Positions 1-9,943 of a DNA stretch of 64,000 nucleotides are shown here, in pieces. The position numbers and the translations under genes are program-made. This DNA comes from Rhodanobacter glycinis (GTDB lineage: Bacteria > Pseudomonadota > Gammaproteobacteria > Xanthomonadales > Rhodanobacteraceae). Each line of letters begins with the position of its first letter. Position 1 is the first letter of the stretch. The notes below the pieces were generated by a model. The model did no database searches. It saw only the letters and a program-made list of their open reading frames with translations, and was not told the origin of the DNA. Location: assembly GCF_900114325.1 (NCBI RefSeq), contig NZ_FOSR01000005.1, forward strand, positions 62,001 through 126,000, in the 5' to 3' direction.

Positions 1-450
1 GGCACGGCGGTGTTTCTCACCGCCAACCAGGAGGCGGTGCCGCACGCATTGCTGCACAACCTCAAGCACAACAAGGTGTTGCACGAGCGTAACGTGCTGT
101 TGACGGTGGAAGTACTGGAAACGCCGGTGGCCGATTCGGAGGAGCGCATCAAGATCGAGGATCTGGGTGGCGAGTTCTACGGCCTGGAGTTGCGCTTCGG
201 CTTCGCCGAGGACCCGAACGTGCCCTTGGCGCTGTCGCAATGCGCGCGCGGCGGGCTGCCGTTCGACATGATGGACACCACCTTCTTCCTGTCGCGCGAG
301 AATATCGTGGCCGATGCGCGGCGCCCCGGCATGGCGCTGTGGCGCGACAAGCTGTTCGCCTTCCTGTCGCGTAATGCTTTGCCCGCCACGGCTTTCTTCC
401 AGATTCCAGGCAACCGGCTGATCGAGCTGGGTGCGCAGGTGGAAATCTAG
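1..450 (+). CDS. kup: Kup potassium uptake protein, C-terminal part (cut by window start)
   Basis: The reading frame is open from base 1 and ends at a TAG at 448-450, giving the last 149 residues of a Kup (KUP/HAK/KT) potassium-proton symporter. This is the cytoplasmic C-terminal domain that follows the 12 membrane helices in this family. It aligns along its whole length, without gaps, with the C-terminus of the complete Kup just downstream; the shared ends [13 protein letters not shown] and [13 protein letters not shown] are identical. The two are therefore tandem paralogues. The membrane part lies outside the window, so whether this copy is intact cannot be judged. Confidence 0.93.
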   Translation, partial: GTAVFLTANQEAVPHALLHNLKHNKVLHERNVLLTVEVLETPVADSEERIKIEDLGGEFYGLELRFGFAEDPNVPLALSQCARGGLPFDMMDTTFFLSRENIVADARRPGMALWRDKLFAFLSRNALPATAFFQIPGNRLIELGAQVEI

Positions 451-456
451 AAGTCC

Positions 457-545
457 AGAAGTGAGGTAAGAGGAGTGAGGAGTGAGAGAAAGCCTGCGGG
501 ATTTACCGCCTTCTCTCACTTCTCACTCCTCTTCACTCACTCCCC
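457..545. repeat. GAGTGAG-type long hairpin repeat, copy 1
   Basis: The left arm is a run of imperfect GAAGTGAG/GAGTGAG units and the right arm its reverse complement (CTCACTTCTCACTCC). Together they form a long imperfect stem around a short variable centre at about 498-509. Closely related elements occupy the next two intergenic gaps. There is no T-tract, so it is not a standard terminator. Confidence 0.8.
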
Positions 546-577
546 GCTTTTTCACGCGTCCCGCCAAGCCCGCCCCC

Positions 578-2470
578 ATGTCCACTCTCGACAAGTCCGC
601 CAGCCAGTCGCATCCGCGTCTTGCCGCGCTCGCTTTGGGCGCGATCGGCGTGGTTTACGGCGATATCGGCACCAGCCCGCTCTACACCTTGCAGACCACG
701 TTGAGCCACGACGGCATGCGGCCAACGCCGGCGAGCATCTTCGGTGTGCTGTCGCTGATCTTCTGGGCACAGATCATCGTGGTGTCGCTGAAATACATGG
801 TGTTCATCATGCGCGCCGACAACAAGGGCGAAGGCGGCATCATGGCGCTGATGGCGCTGGCGCAGCGCTGCGTACGCGAGCAGCCGCGCCTGCGCTGGGT
901 GCTGCTGACGCTGGGCATCTTCGGCGCGGCATTGTTCTACGGTGACGGCGTGATCACGCCGGCGATCACCACGCTTGGCGCTGTCGAAGGCGTGAAGGTG
1001 GCAGCTCCGGGCATGGCGCACTGGGTGGTGCCGGTGACGGTCGTGGTATTGCTGCTGCTGTTCGCGATGCAGCGTTACGGTACGGCGCGGGTCGGCCGGA
1101 TATTCGGCCCGGTGATGGTGCTCTGGTTCGTGGCGATCGCCGTATTCGGCGTGCGCATGATCGTGCGCAACCCGGAAGTACTGTGGGCGCTGGATCCCTG
1201 GTACGGGGTGCGCTTTTTCCACACGCATGGATTGCAGGCCTTCATTTCGCTGGGTGGCGTGGTGCTGGCGTTGACCGGCGCCGAGGCGTTGTATGCCGAC
1301 ATGGGCCATTTCGGGAAACGGCCGATCCGGCTGGCGTGGTTCGGCTTCGTGCTGCCGGCGCTGGTGCTCAACTATTTCGGCCAGGGCGCCATGCTGCTGG
1401 AACATCCGGCGGCGGTGGACAATCCGTTCTTCAAGATCGTGCCGCACGCGTTGTTGTACCCGATGATCGGGCTGGCCACGGCGGCGGCGGTGATCGCCTC
1501 GCAGGCGGTGATTTCCGGTGCGTTCTCGATGACGCGAGAAGCGATGTCGCTGGGTTATTCGATGCGTATGCCGGTGGTGCATACCTCGCGCGAAATGTCT
1601 GGCCAGGTATTCGTGCCCTGGGTCAACAGTTTCCTGCTGGTCATGGTGCTGCTGGCGGTGGTCGGCTTCCGCAGTTCGGACAGCCTCAGCGCGGCGTATG
1701 GCATTGCGGTGACCGGCACGATGGCGATCACCACCCTGCTGGCCCTGGTGGTGGCACGCCGCCAGTGGCACTGGAACGGCGTCGTGGTCGTGCTGGTGGG
1801 GGCGGTGCTGCTGACGATCGACCTGTCGTTCTTCGGCGCCAACCTGATCAAGATCGACCACGGCGGCTGGTTCCCGCTGGTGCTGGGACTGGGTGTGTTC
1901 GTGCTGATGACCACCTGGCGCAGGGGGCGCGAACTGGTGGTGCGCGGAATCCGGCAGGGTGGACTGGCACTGGCGCCGTTCATCGAGAACATCAGCGAGC
2001 ACCCGCCGCTGCGCGTGCCGGGCACGGCCGTGTTCCTTACTGCCAACCAGGCGTCGGTGCCCCATTCCTTGCTGCACAATCTCAAGCACAACAAGGTGTT
2101 GCACGAGCGCAATGTGCTGCTGACGGTGGAAGTGCTGGATACGCCGATGGCCGACGCCACGGAACATCTGCGGGTCGAGTCGCTGGGTGGCGAGTTCTAC
2201 CGTCTGGAGCTGCGCTTCGGCTTTGCCGAGGACCCGAACGTGCCGCTGTCGCTGTCGCAATGCGCGCGGGCCGGGTTGCCGTTCGACATGATGGATACCA
2301 CGTTCTTCCTGTCGCGCGAGACTGTCGTTGCCGACAAGCGGCGCCCGGGCATGGCGCTGTGGCGCGACAAGCTGTTCGTGTTCATGGCGCGCAACGCGCT
2401 GCCGGCGACGGCCTTCTTCCAGATCCCCGGCAACCGGCTGATCGAGTTGGGCGCGCAGGTTGAGATCTGA
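578..2470 (+). CDS. kup: Kup family potassium transport protein
   Basis: This 630-residue protein is a low-affinity potassium uptake symporter of the inner membrane, within the usual Kup size of about 620-650 residues. The N-terminus carries the family signature GVVYGDIGTSPLYTL near residues 27-41. About twelve hydrophobic helices follow up to about residue 460, then a soluble C-terminal domain. The ATG at 578 is chosen because translation from the upstream in-frame ATG at 482 would run through the hairpin repeat and add a non-conserved leader. The gene directly follows another kup copy in the same orientation, with only the repeat between them. Confidence 0.95.
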   Translation: MSTLDKSASQSHPRLAALALGAIGVVYGDIGTSPLYTLQTTLSHDGMRPTPASIFGVLSLIFWAQIIVVSLKYMVFIMRADNKGEGGIMALMALAQRCVREQPRLRWVLLTLGIFGAALFYGDGVITPAITTLGAVEGVKVAAPGMAHWVVPVTVVVLLLLFAMQRYGTARVGRIFGPVMVLWFVAIAVFGVRMIVRNPEVLWALDPWYGVRFFHTHGLQAFISLGGVVLALTGAEALYADMGHFGKRPIRLAWFGFVLPALVLNYFGQGAMLLEHPAAVDNPFFKIVPHALLYPMIGLATAAAVIASQAVISGAFSMTREAMSLGYSMRMPVVHTSREMSGQVFVPWVNSFLLVMVLLAVVGFRSSDSLSAAYGIAVTGTMAITTLLALVVARRQWHWNGVVVVLVGAVLLTIDLSFFGANLIKIDHGGWFPLVLGLGVFVLMTTWRRGRELVVRGIRQGGLALAPFIENISEHPPLRVPGTAVFLTANQASVPHSLLHNLKHNKVLHERNVLLTVEVLDTPMADATEHLRVESLGGEFYRLELRFGFAEDPNVPLSLSQCARAGLPFDMMDTTFFLSRETVVADKRRPGMALWRDKLFVFMARNALPATAFFQIPGNRLIELGAQVEI

Positions 2471-2566
2471 GAAGTGAGTGGAGAGGAGTGAGAAGTGAGA
2501 GAAAAGCTTGCACCTGGCCAGGCTTTCGCGTTCTCTCACTCCTCACTTCTCTTCCCTCACTCCTCG
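2471..2566. repeat. GAGTGAG-type long hairpin repeat, copy 2
   Basis: This has the same architecture as the copy at 457-545. GAAGTGAGTGGAGAGGAGTGAG-like units form the left arm and CTCACTCCTCACTTCTC the right arm, with a different centre. It fills almost the whole kup-ruvB gap. Confidence 0.8.
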
Positions 2567-2588
2567 CTCATGGCCTCATAATGGCGCC

Positions 2589-3629
2589 ATGACCGACCAC
2601 CGCATCATCACGCCGGACACCCAGCTCGACGACGAGGCGCTGGAAGCATCCATCCGTCCGAAGCGGCTGGCCGAATACCTGGGCCAGCAGGCCGTACGCG
2701 AGCAGCTGTCGATCTATATCGAGGCGGCGAAGAAACGCGGCGGGGCGCTCGATCACGTGTTGATCTTCGGGCCACCCGGACTGGGCAAGACCACGCTCAG
2801 CCACGTCATTGCCAATGAACTGGGCGTCAGCGTGCGCTCCACTTCCGGCCCAGTGCTGGAGCGCGCCGGCGATCTGGCCGCGTTGCTGACCAACCTGGAA
2901 CCGCACGACGTGCTGTTCGTGGACGAGATCCACCGCCTGTCGCCAGTGGTCGAGGAGGTGCTCTATCCGGCGATGGAGGATTTCCAGATCGACATCATGA
3001 TCGGCGAGGGCCCGGCCGCGCGCTCGATCAAGCTGGACTTGCCGCCGTTCACCCTGATCGGCGCGACCACCCGTGCCGGCCTGCTCACCGCGCCGCTGCG
3101 CGACCGTTTCGGCATCGTGCAGCGGCTGGAGTTCTATTCGACTGACGAACTGGCCGCGATCGTGCGCCGCTCGGCGCGTATCCTCGGCATCGATTGCGCG
3201 GCGGAAGGCGCCCAGGAAATCGCCCGTCGCTCGCGTGGTACGCCGCGCATCGCCAACCGCCTGTTGCGTCGGGTCCGTGATTACGCCGAAGTGCGCGCCG
3301 ACGGCCGCATCACGCTGGAAGCCGCGCGGGCGGCCATGGGCATGTTGAAAGTGGACGCCGAGGGTTTCGACGAGCTGGATCGCCGCCTGCTGGCCATCAT
3401 CATCGAGAATTTCGACGGCGGCCCGGTCGGCGTGGAGTCGCTGGCCGCCGCGCTCAGCGAGGATCGCGGTACGCTGGAAGACGTGGTCGAGCCGTACCTG
3501 ATCCAGCAGGGCTTCCTGGTCCGTACCGCGCGGGGCCGCATGGCCAGCGCCAAGGCCTGGCGCCATCTGGGATTGACCCCACCGCCGCGCCAGCCGCAAC
3601 CCGCCGATTTGTTTGAATCCAAGGAGTGA
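2589..3629 (+). CDS. ruvB: Holliday junction branch migration ATPase RuvB
   Basis: This 346-residue AAA+ motor drives branch migration of Holliday junctions together with RuvA, and RuvC then cleaves them. Walker A is GPPGLGKTT at residues 61-69 and Walker B is VDEIHR at 111-116. A sensor-type GATTRAG motif follows, then the C-terminal winged helix with RTARGR. The length is typical of the family. The ATG at 2589 gives the expected short N-terminus before the [11 protein letters not shown] segment; the longer in-frame start at 2508 would translate repeat sequence. No ruvA or ruvC is seen upstream in the window, although they often precede ruvB. Confidence 0.97.
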   Translation: MTDHRIITPDTQLDDEALEASIRPKRLAEYLGQQAVREQLSIYIEAAKKRGGALDHVLIFGPPGLGKTTLSHVIANELGVSVRSTSGPVLERAGDLAALLTNLEPHDVLFVDEIHRLSPVVEEVLYPAMEDFQIDIMIGEGPAARSIKLDLPPFTLIGATTRAGLLTAPLRDRFGIVQRLEFYSTDELAAIVRRSARILGIDCAAEGAQEIARRSRGTPRIANRLLRRVRDYAEVRADGRITLEAARAAMGMLKVDAEGFDELDRRLLAIIIENFDGGPVGVESLAAALSEDRGTLEDVVEPYLIQQGFLVRTARGRMASAKAWRHLGLTPPPRQPQPADLFESKE

Positions 3630-3705
3630 GTGGAGAGGAGTGAGGAGTGAGAGAAAGACCCTCACGTCGTAGCCTCACTTCTCACTTCTCACTTCTCACT
3701 CCTCA
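3623..3705. repeat. GAGTGAG-type long hairpin repeat, copy 3 (contains the ruvB stop)
   Basis: This is the third copy of the GAGTGAG hairpin. The left arm begins at GGAGTGAG and includes the ruvB TGA stop codon. The right arm consists of three or four CTCACTT units. The last coding bases of ruvB are therefore repeat sequence. Confidence 0.8.
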
Positions 3706-3722
3706 TCTTTACCGGTTTCGCC

Positions 3723-4142
3723 ATGTCCACCGCCGCCTCCGAAACGCCTTTCACCTGGCCCGTGCGGGTCTACTGGGAAGATACCGATGCCGGCGGCGTG
3801 GTCTATCACGCCAGCTACCTGTGCTTCCTGGAGCGGGCCCGCAGCGAGTGGCTGCGCGCCTTGGGCGTGAACCAGATGGCGCTGAAAGAGGCTACCGGAC
3901 TAGCCTTCATGGTGCGCGAGATGCAGCTGGACTTCCTGCGCGCTGCCCTGCTGGACGATGAACTGCAGGTGACGGTGGAGGTCAAAGAACGGCGCGCTGC
4001 CAGTATCCTGTTCGCCCAGACGATCTTTCGGGCCGACGGTACGCCGCTGCTTCGCGCGCAAGTGCGGGTGGCATGCGTGGATGTTCGGCGCATGCAGCCG
4101 GTACGCATTCCGGCCGATGCGATCCCCGGGCTCGATCACTAG
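3723..4142 (+). CDS. ybgC: Acyl-CoA thioesterase YbgC of the Tol-Pal cluster
   Basis: This 139-residue hotdog-fold thioesterase is of the 4-hydroxybenzoyl-CoA thioesterase type. The active-site segment is WEDTDAGGVVYHASYLCFLERAR near residues 19-41, with the catalytic Asp in DTDAGG. YbgC is classically the first gene of the tol-pal operon and acts on acyl-CoA or acyl-ACP at the inner membrane. tolQ starts 62 bases downstream in the same orientation. The length is normal for the family (about 130-140 residues). Confidence 0.94.
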   Translation: MSTAASETPFTWPVRVYWEDTDAGGVVYHASYLCFLERARSEWLRALGVNQMALKEATGLAFMVREMQLDFLRAALLDDELQVTVEVKERRAASILFAQTIFRADGTPLLRAQVRVACVDVRRMQPVRIPADAIPGLDH

Positions 4143-4204
4143 AACGGTTTTCCGAGTTTCTTTCGGGCCCTCAATTTTTTCTTGCGGCGGAGCACCCTCA
4201 GGCA

Positions 4205-4891
4205 ATGAACAGTGGATTGAACATTTTCGCGTTGATCGCGGATTCGAGCTGGCCGGTAAAGCTGGTGCTGCTGGTATTGCTGGTGTTCTCCTTCATGTCG
4301 TGGGTCATCATCGTGCGCAAGTACTCGCAGATGAAGGCGGCGATGGAGAATGCCGAGTCGTTCGAGGAGCGTTTCTGGTCGGGCGCCGACCTGGCCCAGC
4401 TGTTCCGCGAGGTGAGCAACCGCGGCGCCGACAACGGCGGCATGGAGAACATCTTCGAGTCCGGTTTCCGCGAGTTCGCGCGCCAGCGCCAGCGCCGCAC
4501 CCCCGATTCGCGACTGGTGATCGAGGGCGCCGAGCGGGCGATGCAGGTCACTGTGACCCGCGAGGTCGGCCTGCTGGAACGCAACCTGGAATTCCTCGCC
4601 AACGTCGGTTCGATCAGCCCCTACGTGGGCCTGTTCGGCACGGTGTGGGGCATCATGGGCGCGTTCCAGGGCCTGGGCGAGATCAAGAGCGTGACCATTG
4701 CCGTGGTCGCGCCGCACATCTCCGAGGCGCTGATCGCCACCGCCATGGGCCTGTTCGCCGCCATTCCCGCGCAGTGGGCCTACAACCGCTACGCCAACAA
4801 GGTGGAGCGCGTGGCTTCGCGTTACGACGTGTTCCAGGAGGAGTTCTCCTCCGTGCTGCAGCGGCAGATCCAGTCCGACGACGCGGCCTGA
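4205..4891 (+). CDS. tolQ: Tol-Pal system proton channel subunit TolQ
   Basis: This 228-residue inner-membrane protein is homologous to MotA and ExbB. With TolR it uses the proton gradient to energise TolA during outer-membrane constriction at division. An N-terminal helix lies near residues 15-38 and two further helices near 130-160 and 170-195. The latter contain the conserved stretch VGLFGTVWGIMGAF and the GLFAAIPA segment. The ATG at 4205 gives the usual length; the 44-residue upstream extension overlaps ybgC and is not TolQ-like. tolR follows after 15 bases. Confidence 0.97.
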   Translation: MNSGLNIFALIADSSWPVKLVLLVLLVFSFMSWVIIVRKYSQMKAAMENAESFEERFWSGADLAQLFREVSNRGADNGGMENIFESGFREFARQRQRRTPDSRLVIEGAERAMQVTVTREVGLLERNLEFLANVGSISPYVGLFGTVWGIMGAFQGLGEIKSVTIAVVAPHISEALIATAMGLFAAIPAQWAYNRYANKVERVASRYDVFQEEFSSVLQRQIQSDDAA

Positions 4892-4906
4892 GCGGGGACG
4901 ACCACC

Positions 4907-5348
<442 letters not shown>

Positions 5349-5362
<14 letters not shown>

Positions 5363-6287
5363 TTCGACTCCGATGGCGGTGGTGGTCTCCACCGTCCTGC
5401 ATCTGGGCATCGTGGGGTTCCTGTTCCTCGCGATGCTGCCGTGTGCCAGTTATGAAAGTTTCTTCGATGCCCTGCACCTGCCGCGCTGGATGAACCCGAT
5501 CACCTGTTCCCGGCCGCTGGAGCTGCAGGGCCCGGTGATCGAGGCCACGCTGATGGGGCCGACCGGCAGCCCGCCGCCGAAGGCCAGCAAGGCCAAGCCG
5601 ATCCCGCATACCGTGCCGCCACCGCCCACGGTGAAGCCGCCGACCCCGCCGCCGACGCCCGCACCCAAGATCAAGACCTTGCCGCCGCCGCCCGAGCATC
5701 CGGACGTGAAGGACCAGGAGCGCGTGGTCGAGCAGGGCCTGCAGAAGGCCGAAGAGCAGCGCGTGCAGCAGCAGAAGGAGCGCCAGCGCCAAGCCGAGCT
5801 GGACGCCCAGGCGGCCAAGCGCAAGGCCGAGCTGAAGAAGGTGGACGAACTGTTCGCCAAGATGGATGCCGCCTCGCGCCAGACCCATCAGCTGGACAGC
5901 AAGGCGCGCCAGGCCAAGCAGCAGCTGGCGGACCTCAAGAACGCCAAGGACAACGGCCAGGCGGACCTGCCGAACGCCGCCCAGCGGCAGAGCGGCACCA
6001 ACAGCGATCACACCGCGCTGCTGGACCAGTACGGTGCGGCGATTCAGAACGCAGTCACCCCGAACTGGTTACGTCCGGATAACATGCCCAATGTTCCGTG
6101 CAAGGTTCATATCGTGCAGTTACCGGGGGGCGAGGTGATGAGTGCTACTGTCGATTCCAGTTGCCCGTATGACGACGTGGGCAGGCGATCGATCGAAAAT
6201 GCCGTGTTGCGCACCAAGACGCTGCCCTACAAGGGCTTCGAAAGTGTTTTCCGTCGCGACATAACCCTCACTTTCATGCCGCAATAA
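5349..6287 (+). CDS. tolA: TolA envelope-spanning protein
   Basis: This 312-residue protein has a single N-terminal membrane anchor (about residues 8-26) and a proline-rich stretch of PPP repeats (about 75-120). A long charged Gln/Glu/Lys/Ala-rich coiled-coil segment follows (about 120-210). The compact C-terminal domain (about 220-312) contains the SCPYDDVGRRSIENAV segment. TolA links the TolQR motor to TolB and Pal. It is shorter than E. coli TolA (about 420), mainly through a shorter helical domain. An ATG overlapping tolR fixes the start. The low-complexity centre makes alignment there unreliable, but both ends and the position are decisive. Confidence 0.93.
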
Positions 6288-6295
6288 TCAAGCCC

Positions 6296-7615
6296 ATGCA
6301 TAAACCCAGTTCACTATTTGCCTTCGTCCTGATGGCGGTGGCGGCGCTTCTTGCGGGTCCTGCGGCAGCGCAGTCGCTCAATGTCGATATCGTCGGCGGC
6401 CTGAAGACCGCCACGCCGATCGTGGTGGTGCCGTTCGCACAGCCCGCCGGCGCCGCGTTGCCGACCGATGTGGCCGACGTGATGCGCAACGATTTCAACC
6501 GCTCCGGCAAGTTCCGCTCGCTGGCCAAGAGCGAGATCGTCGAGCAGCCGACGCAGGGCTCGGAGATCAAGTTCGCCACCTGGCGCCTGCTCAAGCAGGA
6601 CTACATCGTGGTCGGCCGCATCACCAATGCCGGCGACGGCAAGGTGCAGGTCGAGTACGAACTGTGGGACGTGAACAAGCAGCAAAGCCTGCTGCACCAG
6701 CAGATGCCGCCGGCTCCGGTGGGTGACCTGCGCAGCGTGGCGCACCAGATCGCCGACCAGATCTACCAGAAGATCACCGGCGTGCGCGGCGCCTTCTGGA
6801 CGCGCATCGCCTACATCACGGCAGTCGGGCTGGGCAATCACACGACCTATTCGCTGATCGTGGCCGATTCGGATGGCTACAACCCCCAGGTGGTGGCCCG
6901 CTCGCACGAAGCGCTGCTGACCCCGCGCTGGTCGCCCGACGGCAACAAGATCGCCTACGTGTCCTTCGAAAGCGGCAATTCGGCGATCTACGTGCAGGAC
7001 ATCACCACCGGTGCACGCACCCTGGTATCCGGCCGCGCCAAGGGCATCAATGGCGCGCCGGCGTGGTCGCCGGATGGCACCAAACTGGCCATGTCGCTTT
7101 CCTACGTGGGCAATCCCGAGATCTTCGTGATGAACCTGGCCAACCACCAGGAAACCCGCCTGACCCATAATCTTGCGATCGACACCGAGCCGGTGTGGTC
7201 GCCGGACGGCCAGAGCATCTACTTCACCTCCGACCGTTCCGGCCGGCCGCAGATCTACAAGATGCCGGCGACCGGTGGCACGCCCACCCGGGTCACCTTC
7301 CAGGGCCAGAGCAACTACGATTGCGATGTCAGCTACGACGGCAAGCAGATCGCCATGGTGCAGGCCAACGGGAACGTGTATCGTATTGCGATAATGGACC
7401 AGAGTCTGGGCGGCCAGATCCGCTACATCTCGCCTGGTCCGCTGGACGAATCACCGAGTTTCGCGCCGAATGCAAGCATGCTGCTGTATGCCTCCAGCGA
7501 AGGCAATCATGGTGTGCTCTACGCCGTTTCGGACGACGGCATGGTCAGGCAGCGTCTCGTGCTTTCCGATGGCGACGTGCGCGAACCGGCCTGGGGACCA
7601 TACCGGACGCATTGA
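6296..7615 (+). CDS. tolB: Tol-Pal system beta-propeller protein TolB
   Basis: This 439-residue periplasmic protein has a signal peptide ending near AQS (residues 24-26). A small N-terminal alpha/beta domain is followed by a six-bladed propeller with repeated WSPDG motifs (for example TPRWSPDGNKIAY and PVWSPDGQSIYF). TolB binds Pal and is released by TolA during cell division. The gene begins 8 bases after tolA and has the family's normal length (about 430). Confidence 0.97.
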   Translation: MHKPSSLFAFVLMAVAALLAGPAAAQSLNVDIVGGLKTATPIVVVPFAQPAGAALPTDVADVMRNDFNRSGKFRSLAKSEIVEQPTQGSEIKFATWRLLKQDYIVVGRITNAGDGKVQVEYELWDVNKQQSLLHQQMPPAPVGDLRSVAHQIADQIYQKITGVRGAFWTRIAYITAVGLGNHTTYSLIVADSDGYNPQVVARSHEALLTPRWSPDGNKIAYVSFESGNSAIYVQDITTGARTLVSGRAKGINGAPAWSPDGTKLAMSLSYVGNPEIFVMNLANHQETRLTHNLAIDTEPVWSPDGQSIYFTSDRSGRPQIYKMPATGGTPTRVTFQGQSNYDCDVSYDGKQIAMVQANGNVYRIAIMDQSLGGQIRYISPGPLDESPSFAPNASMLLYASSEGNHGVLYAVSDDGMVRQRLVLSDGDVREPAWGPYRTH

Positions 7616-7700
7616 ATCAGGCTCGGTGACAGCGGTTGCAAGCTGTCGCCGGGTGACCTAAGGAGGGGCCCGAGGCCGTTCAAAGCGTCCCCGGTTGTCG

Positions 7701-7724
7701 GGCCACGGCGGTTTCGTCGTGGCC
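7701..7724. other. Strong hairpin in the tolB-pal gap
   Basis: Seven-base arms (GGCCACG and CGTGGCC) enclose a 10-base loop within the 257-base gap between tolB and pal. No T-tract follows, so it is more likely an mRNA-processing or attenuation structure, or chance, than a terminator. Nothing else in the gap was recognised, and no convincing promoter for pal was found. Confidence 0.35.
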
Positions 7725-7872
7725 GGTCGTGCAGGTTGTGGCAAGACATCGCGCGATCTGCACAGTTAAAGGTGTCAAAATAAAACAACAGCCGGACCAC
7801 CGGCGATGGTTGTCCCGTAACCGCAATCGTCATCGACTGTCGGATCTCAAACCCGTTTGAAGGAACGTCACC

Positions 7873-8382
7873 ATGAATAAGACCGTTCGCGTCGCTCTGG
7901 TCGCCCTGCTTTGCGTTGGCGCGGCCGCATGTGCCAAGAAGCAGGAAGTCAAGCCGCAAGCACCTGCTCCCGAGCAGACTGCCCAGGCTCCGGCTCCCCA
8001 GAGCAATGGCAAGTACACCCCTGCCGATCTCAATACCGATGCCTGCCTGCGTCAGCGCGTCGTGTATTTCGATTTCGACAAGTCCGAGATCAAGCCGGAA
8101 TTCCAGCAGATCATGGCGTGCCACGCCAAGTACCTGCAGGATCGCCCGACCGCTCGCATGCGCCTTGAAGGCAACACCGACGAGCGTGGCACCCGCGAGT
8201 ACAACTTGGGCCTCGGCGAGCGTCGCGGCAATGCCGTGGGCAGCGCCCTGGAAGCCAATGGCGCGTCGTCCAGCCAGATCAACGTGATCAGCTACGGCAA
8301 GGAAAAGCCCGTGTGCCGCGAGCACAACGAGGATTGCTGGAGCAAGAACCGTCGCGTCGAGATCGTCTACACGGCTGAGTAA
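7873..8382 (+). CDS. pal: Peptidoglycan-associated lipoprotein Pal
   Basis: This 169-residue outer-membrane lipoprotein has a signal peptide with a lipobox-like GAAAC, and Cys20 is the predicted lipidation site. A Pro/Gln-rich linker leads to an OmpA-like peptidoglycan-binding domain (about residues 60-169) with the signature FDFDKSEIKPEF, the GNTDERGTREYN segment and NRRVEIVY. It anchors the outer membrane to peptidoglycan and is recycled by TolB-TolA. The stop overlaps the ATG of the next gene by one base. Confidence 0.97.
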   Translation: MNKTVRVALVALLCVGAAACAKKQEVKPQAPAPEQTAQAPAPQSNGKYTPADLNTDACLRQRVVYFDFDKSEIKPEFQQIMACHAKYLQDRPTARMRLEGNTDERGTREYNLGLGERRGNAVGSALEANGASSSQINVISYGKEKPVCREHNEDCWSKNRRVEIVYTAE

Positions 8383-9233
8383 TGAAGCAAATACTGGCTA
8401 AACGTTTCATGGCCAGGATCGGCACGGCGGGCGCGATAGCGTCCGCCGTGCTGTTTGTCGGGCCGCTCCATGCACAGAACTCGCCGCTGAGCCTCGCCGA
8501 CCGGGTCGCCCGGCTTGAGCAGCAGGCGCAGAATCGCGACCAGAGCGGCACCAGCCTGGTCAATCGCCTGCAGCAGATGCAATCGCAGATGCAGCAGATG
8601 CAAGGCCAGATCGAGGAACTGCAGCATCAGTTGCAGGATCTCCAGGATAAGGGCAAGGCGCAATACGTGGATCTGGACTCCCGCATCGGGCGTCTTGAGC
8701 ATGCGAGCGCCTCGCCAAACCCGGCGGGCCAACCCGCCCATGCTGCGTCGACCGGAGGAGCCGCTGCCGCGGCTACTGCCAGCCCGCCGCCCGCGGCGGG
8801 CAGCGCTTCCGCGGCCAGCCAAGGTACGCCCGCACCCACGCCCGCCAACGCCACCATGCAGGCCGCCTACGGCGCCGCATTCAAATCGTTGCGTGGCGGC
8901 GACTACGTGGCCGCTTCGCGCGGTTTCCGCGATTACATCCAGAAATACCCGGATACCTCGCTGACCCCGAATGCCTTCTACTGGCTGGGCGAGTCGTACT
9001 ACGTCACCCAGAACTATCCGGTGGCACTGGAAGCGTTCCAGCACCTGCTGGCGCAATTCCCGGACAGCGAAAAGGCGCCCGATGCGCGGCTCAAGCTCGG
9101 CTATACCCAGCTTGAGCTCAAGCAGCATGCCGCGGCCGAGGCCACGCTGAAATCGGTCGTCGCCAAATACCCGGGCACCAAGGCCGCCAGCCTGGCCCAG
9201 GAACGCCTGCGTCGCCTCGACCAGGCGCATTGA
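8382..9233 (+). CDS. cpoB: Cell division coordinator CpoB (YbgF), TPR protein
   Basis: This 283-residue periplasmic protein has a signal peptide cut near HAQ (about residue 32). A trimerising coiled coil rich in Gln/Met follows (LQQMQSQMQQMQ, about 55-95), then an Ala/Pro-rich linker and C-terminal tetratricopeptide repeats (about 160-280) with YWLGESYYVTQNYPVALEAF. CpoB connects the Tol system to peptidoglycan synthesis by PBP1B. It is the last gene of the tol-pal block and its start overlaps the pal stop (TAATG). Confidence 0.95.
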   Translation: MKQILAKRFMARIGTAGAIASAVLFVGPLHAQNSPLSLADRVARLEQQAQNRDQSGTSLVNRLQQMQSQMQQMQGQIEELQHQLQDLQDKGKAQYVDLDSRIGRLEHASASPNPAGQPAHAASTGGAAAAATASPPPAAGSASAASQGTPAPTPANATMQAAYGAAFKSLRGGDYVAASRGFRDYIQKYPDTSLTPNAFYWLGESYYVTQNYPVALEAFQHLLAQFPDSEKAPDARLKLGYTQLELKQHAAAEATLKSVVAKYPGTKAASLAQERLRRLDQAH

Positions 9234-9242
9234 GGGTCGGTC

Positions 9243-9935
9243 ATGGTCGGTAGCAGTGAAACCATGGCGCCCGAGGCGCCGACATCCGCCGTGGGCGAAC
9301 GCCTGCGCATCACCGAGATCTTCCACTCGATCCAGGGCGAGGCCGATGCGATCGGCTGGCGCACCGTGTTCGTGCGCCTTACCGGTTGCCCGTTGCGTTG
9401 TGTGTGGTGCGATACCGAATATGCCTTCCATGGCGGTGGCTGGCGCGATATCGACGACATCCTCGTCGAAGTGGCTTCGCACGGTGCGCCGCGTGTCTGC
9501 GTCACCGGCGGCGAGCCATTGGCGCAGAAACGCTGCCTGATCCTGCTGCAGCGCCTGTGCGACGCGGGCTACCGGGTGTCGCTGGAAACCTCCGGCGCGC
9601 TGGATGTTTCCGCCGTCGACCCGCGCGTGCACAAGGTGATGGACCTGAAGGCCCCCGATTCCGGCGAAAGCGCGCGCAACCTGTGGTCGAACCTTGAGCA
9701 CCTGCTGCCGCACGACCAGGTGAAGGTGGTGATTGCCAGCCGCGCCGACTACGAGTGGGCGCGCGGCGTCGTTGCCGAACACGCGCTGGATCGTCGCTGC
9801 ATGGTGCTGTTCTCGCCGGTCTGGGGCAAAGTGCAACCGCGCGAGCTGGCCGAATGGATCATCGAAGACAAGCTGCCCGTGCGCTTCCAGTTGCAGTTGC
9901 ACAAGCTGCTGTGGGATGACGCGGCGGGGCATTGA
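9243..9935 (+). CDS. queE: 7-carboxy-7-deazaguanine synthase QueE (radical SAM)
   Basis: This 230-residue radical SAM enzyme converts 6-carboxytetrahydropterin to 7-carboxy-7-deazaguanine in queuosine biosynthesis. The cluster-binding cysteines are C49, C53 and C56 in [12 protein letters not shown], and a glycine-rich VTGGEPLAQ segment follows. The ATG at 9243 has a GAGGG ribosome-binding sequence six bases upstream; a later ATG at 9264 is also possible. The gene sits 9 bases after cpoB and is separated from queC by a palindromic repeat. Confidence 0.95.
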   Translation: MVGSSETMAPEAPTSAVGERLRITEIFHSIQGEADAIGWRTVFVRLTGCPLRCVWCDTEYAFHGGGWRDIDDILVEVASHGAPRVCVTGGEPLAQKRCLILLQRLCDAGYRVSLETSGALDVSAVDPRVHKVMDLKAPDSGESARNLWSNLEHLLPHDQVKVVIASRADYEWARGVVAEHALDRRCMVLFSPVWGKVQPRELAEWIIEDKLPVRFQLQLHKLLWDDAAGH

Positions 9936-9943
9936 TGTTCTTC

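Noticed and set aside
533-2539. Very long antisense open frame opposite kup
   Set aside because: It is His/Arg/Gln-rich, mirrors the codon bias of the GC-rich plus-strand gene and has no domain-like pattern. Similar shadow frames occur opposite glnS, pilB and the DUF1631 gene and were rejected for the same reason.
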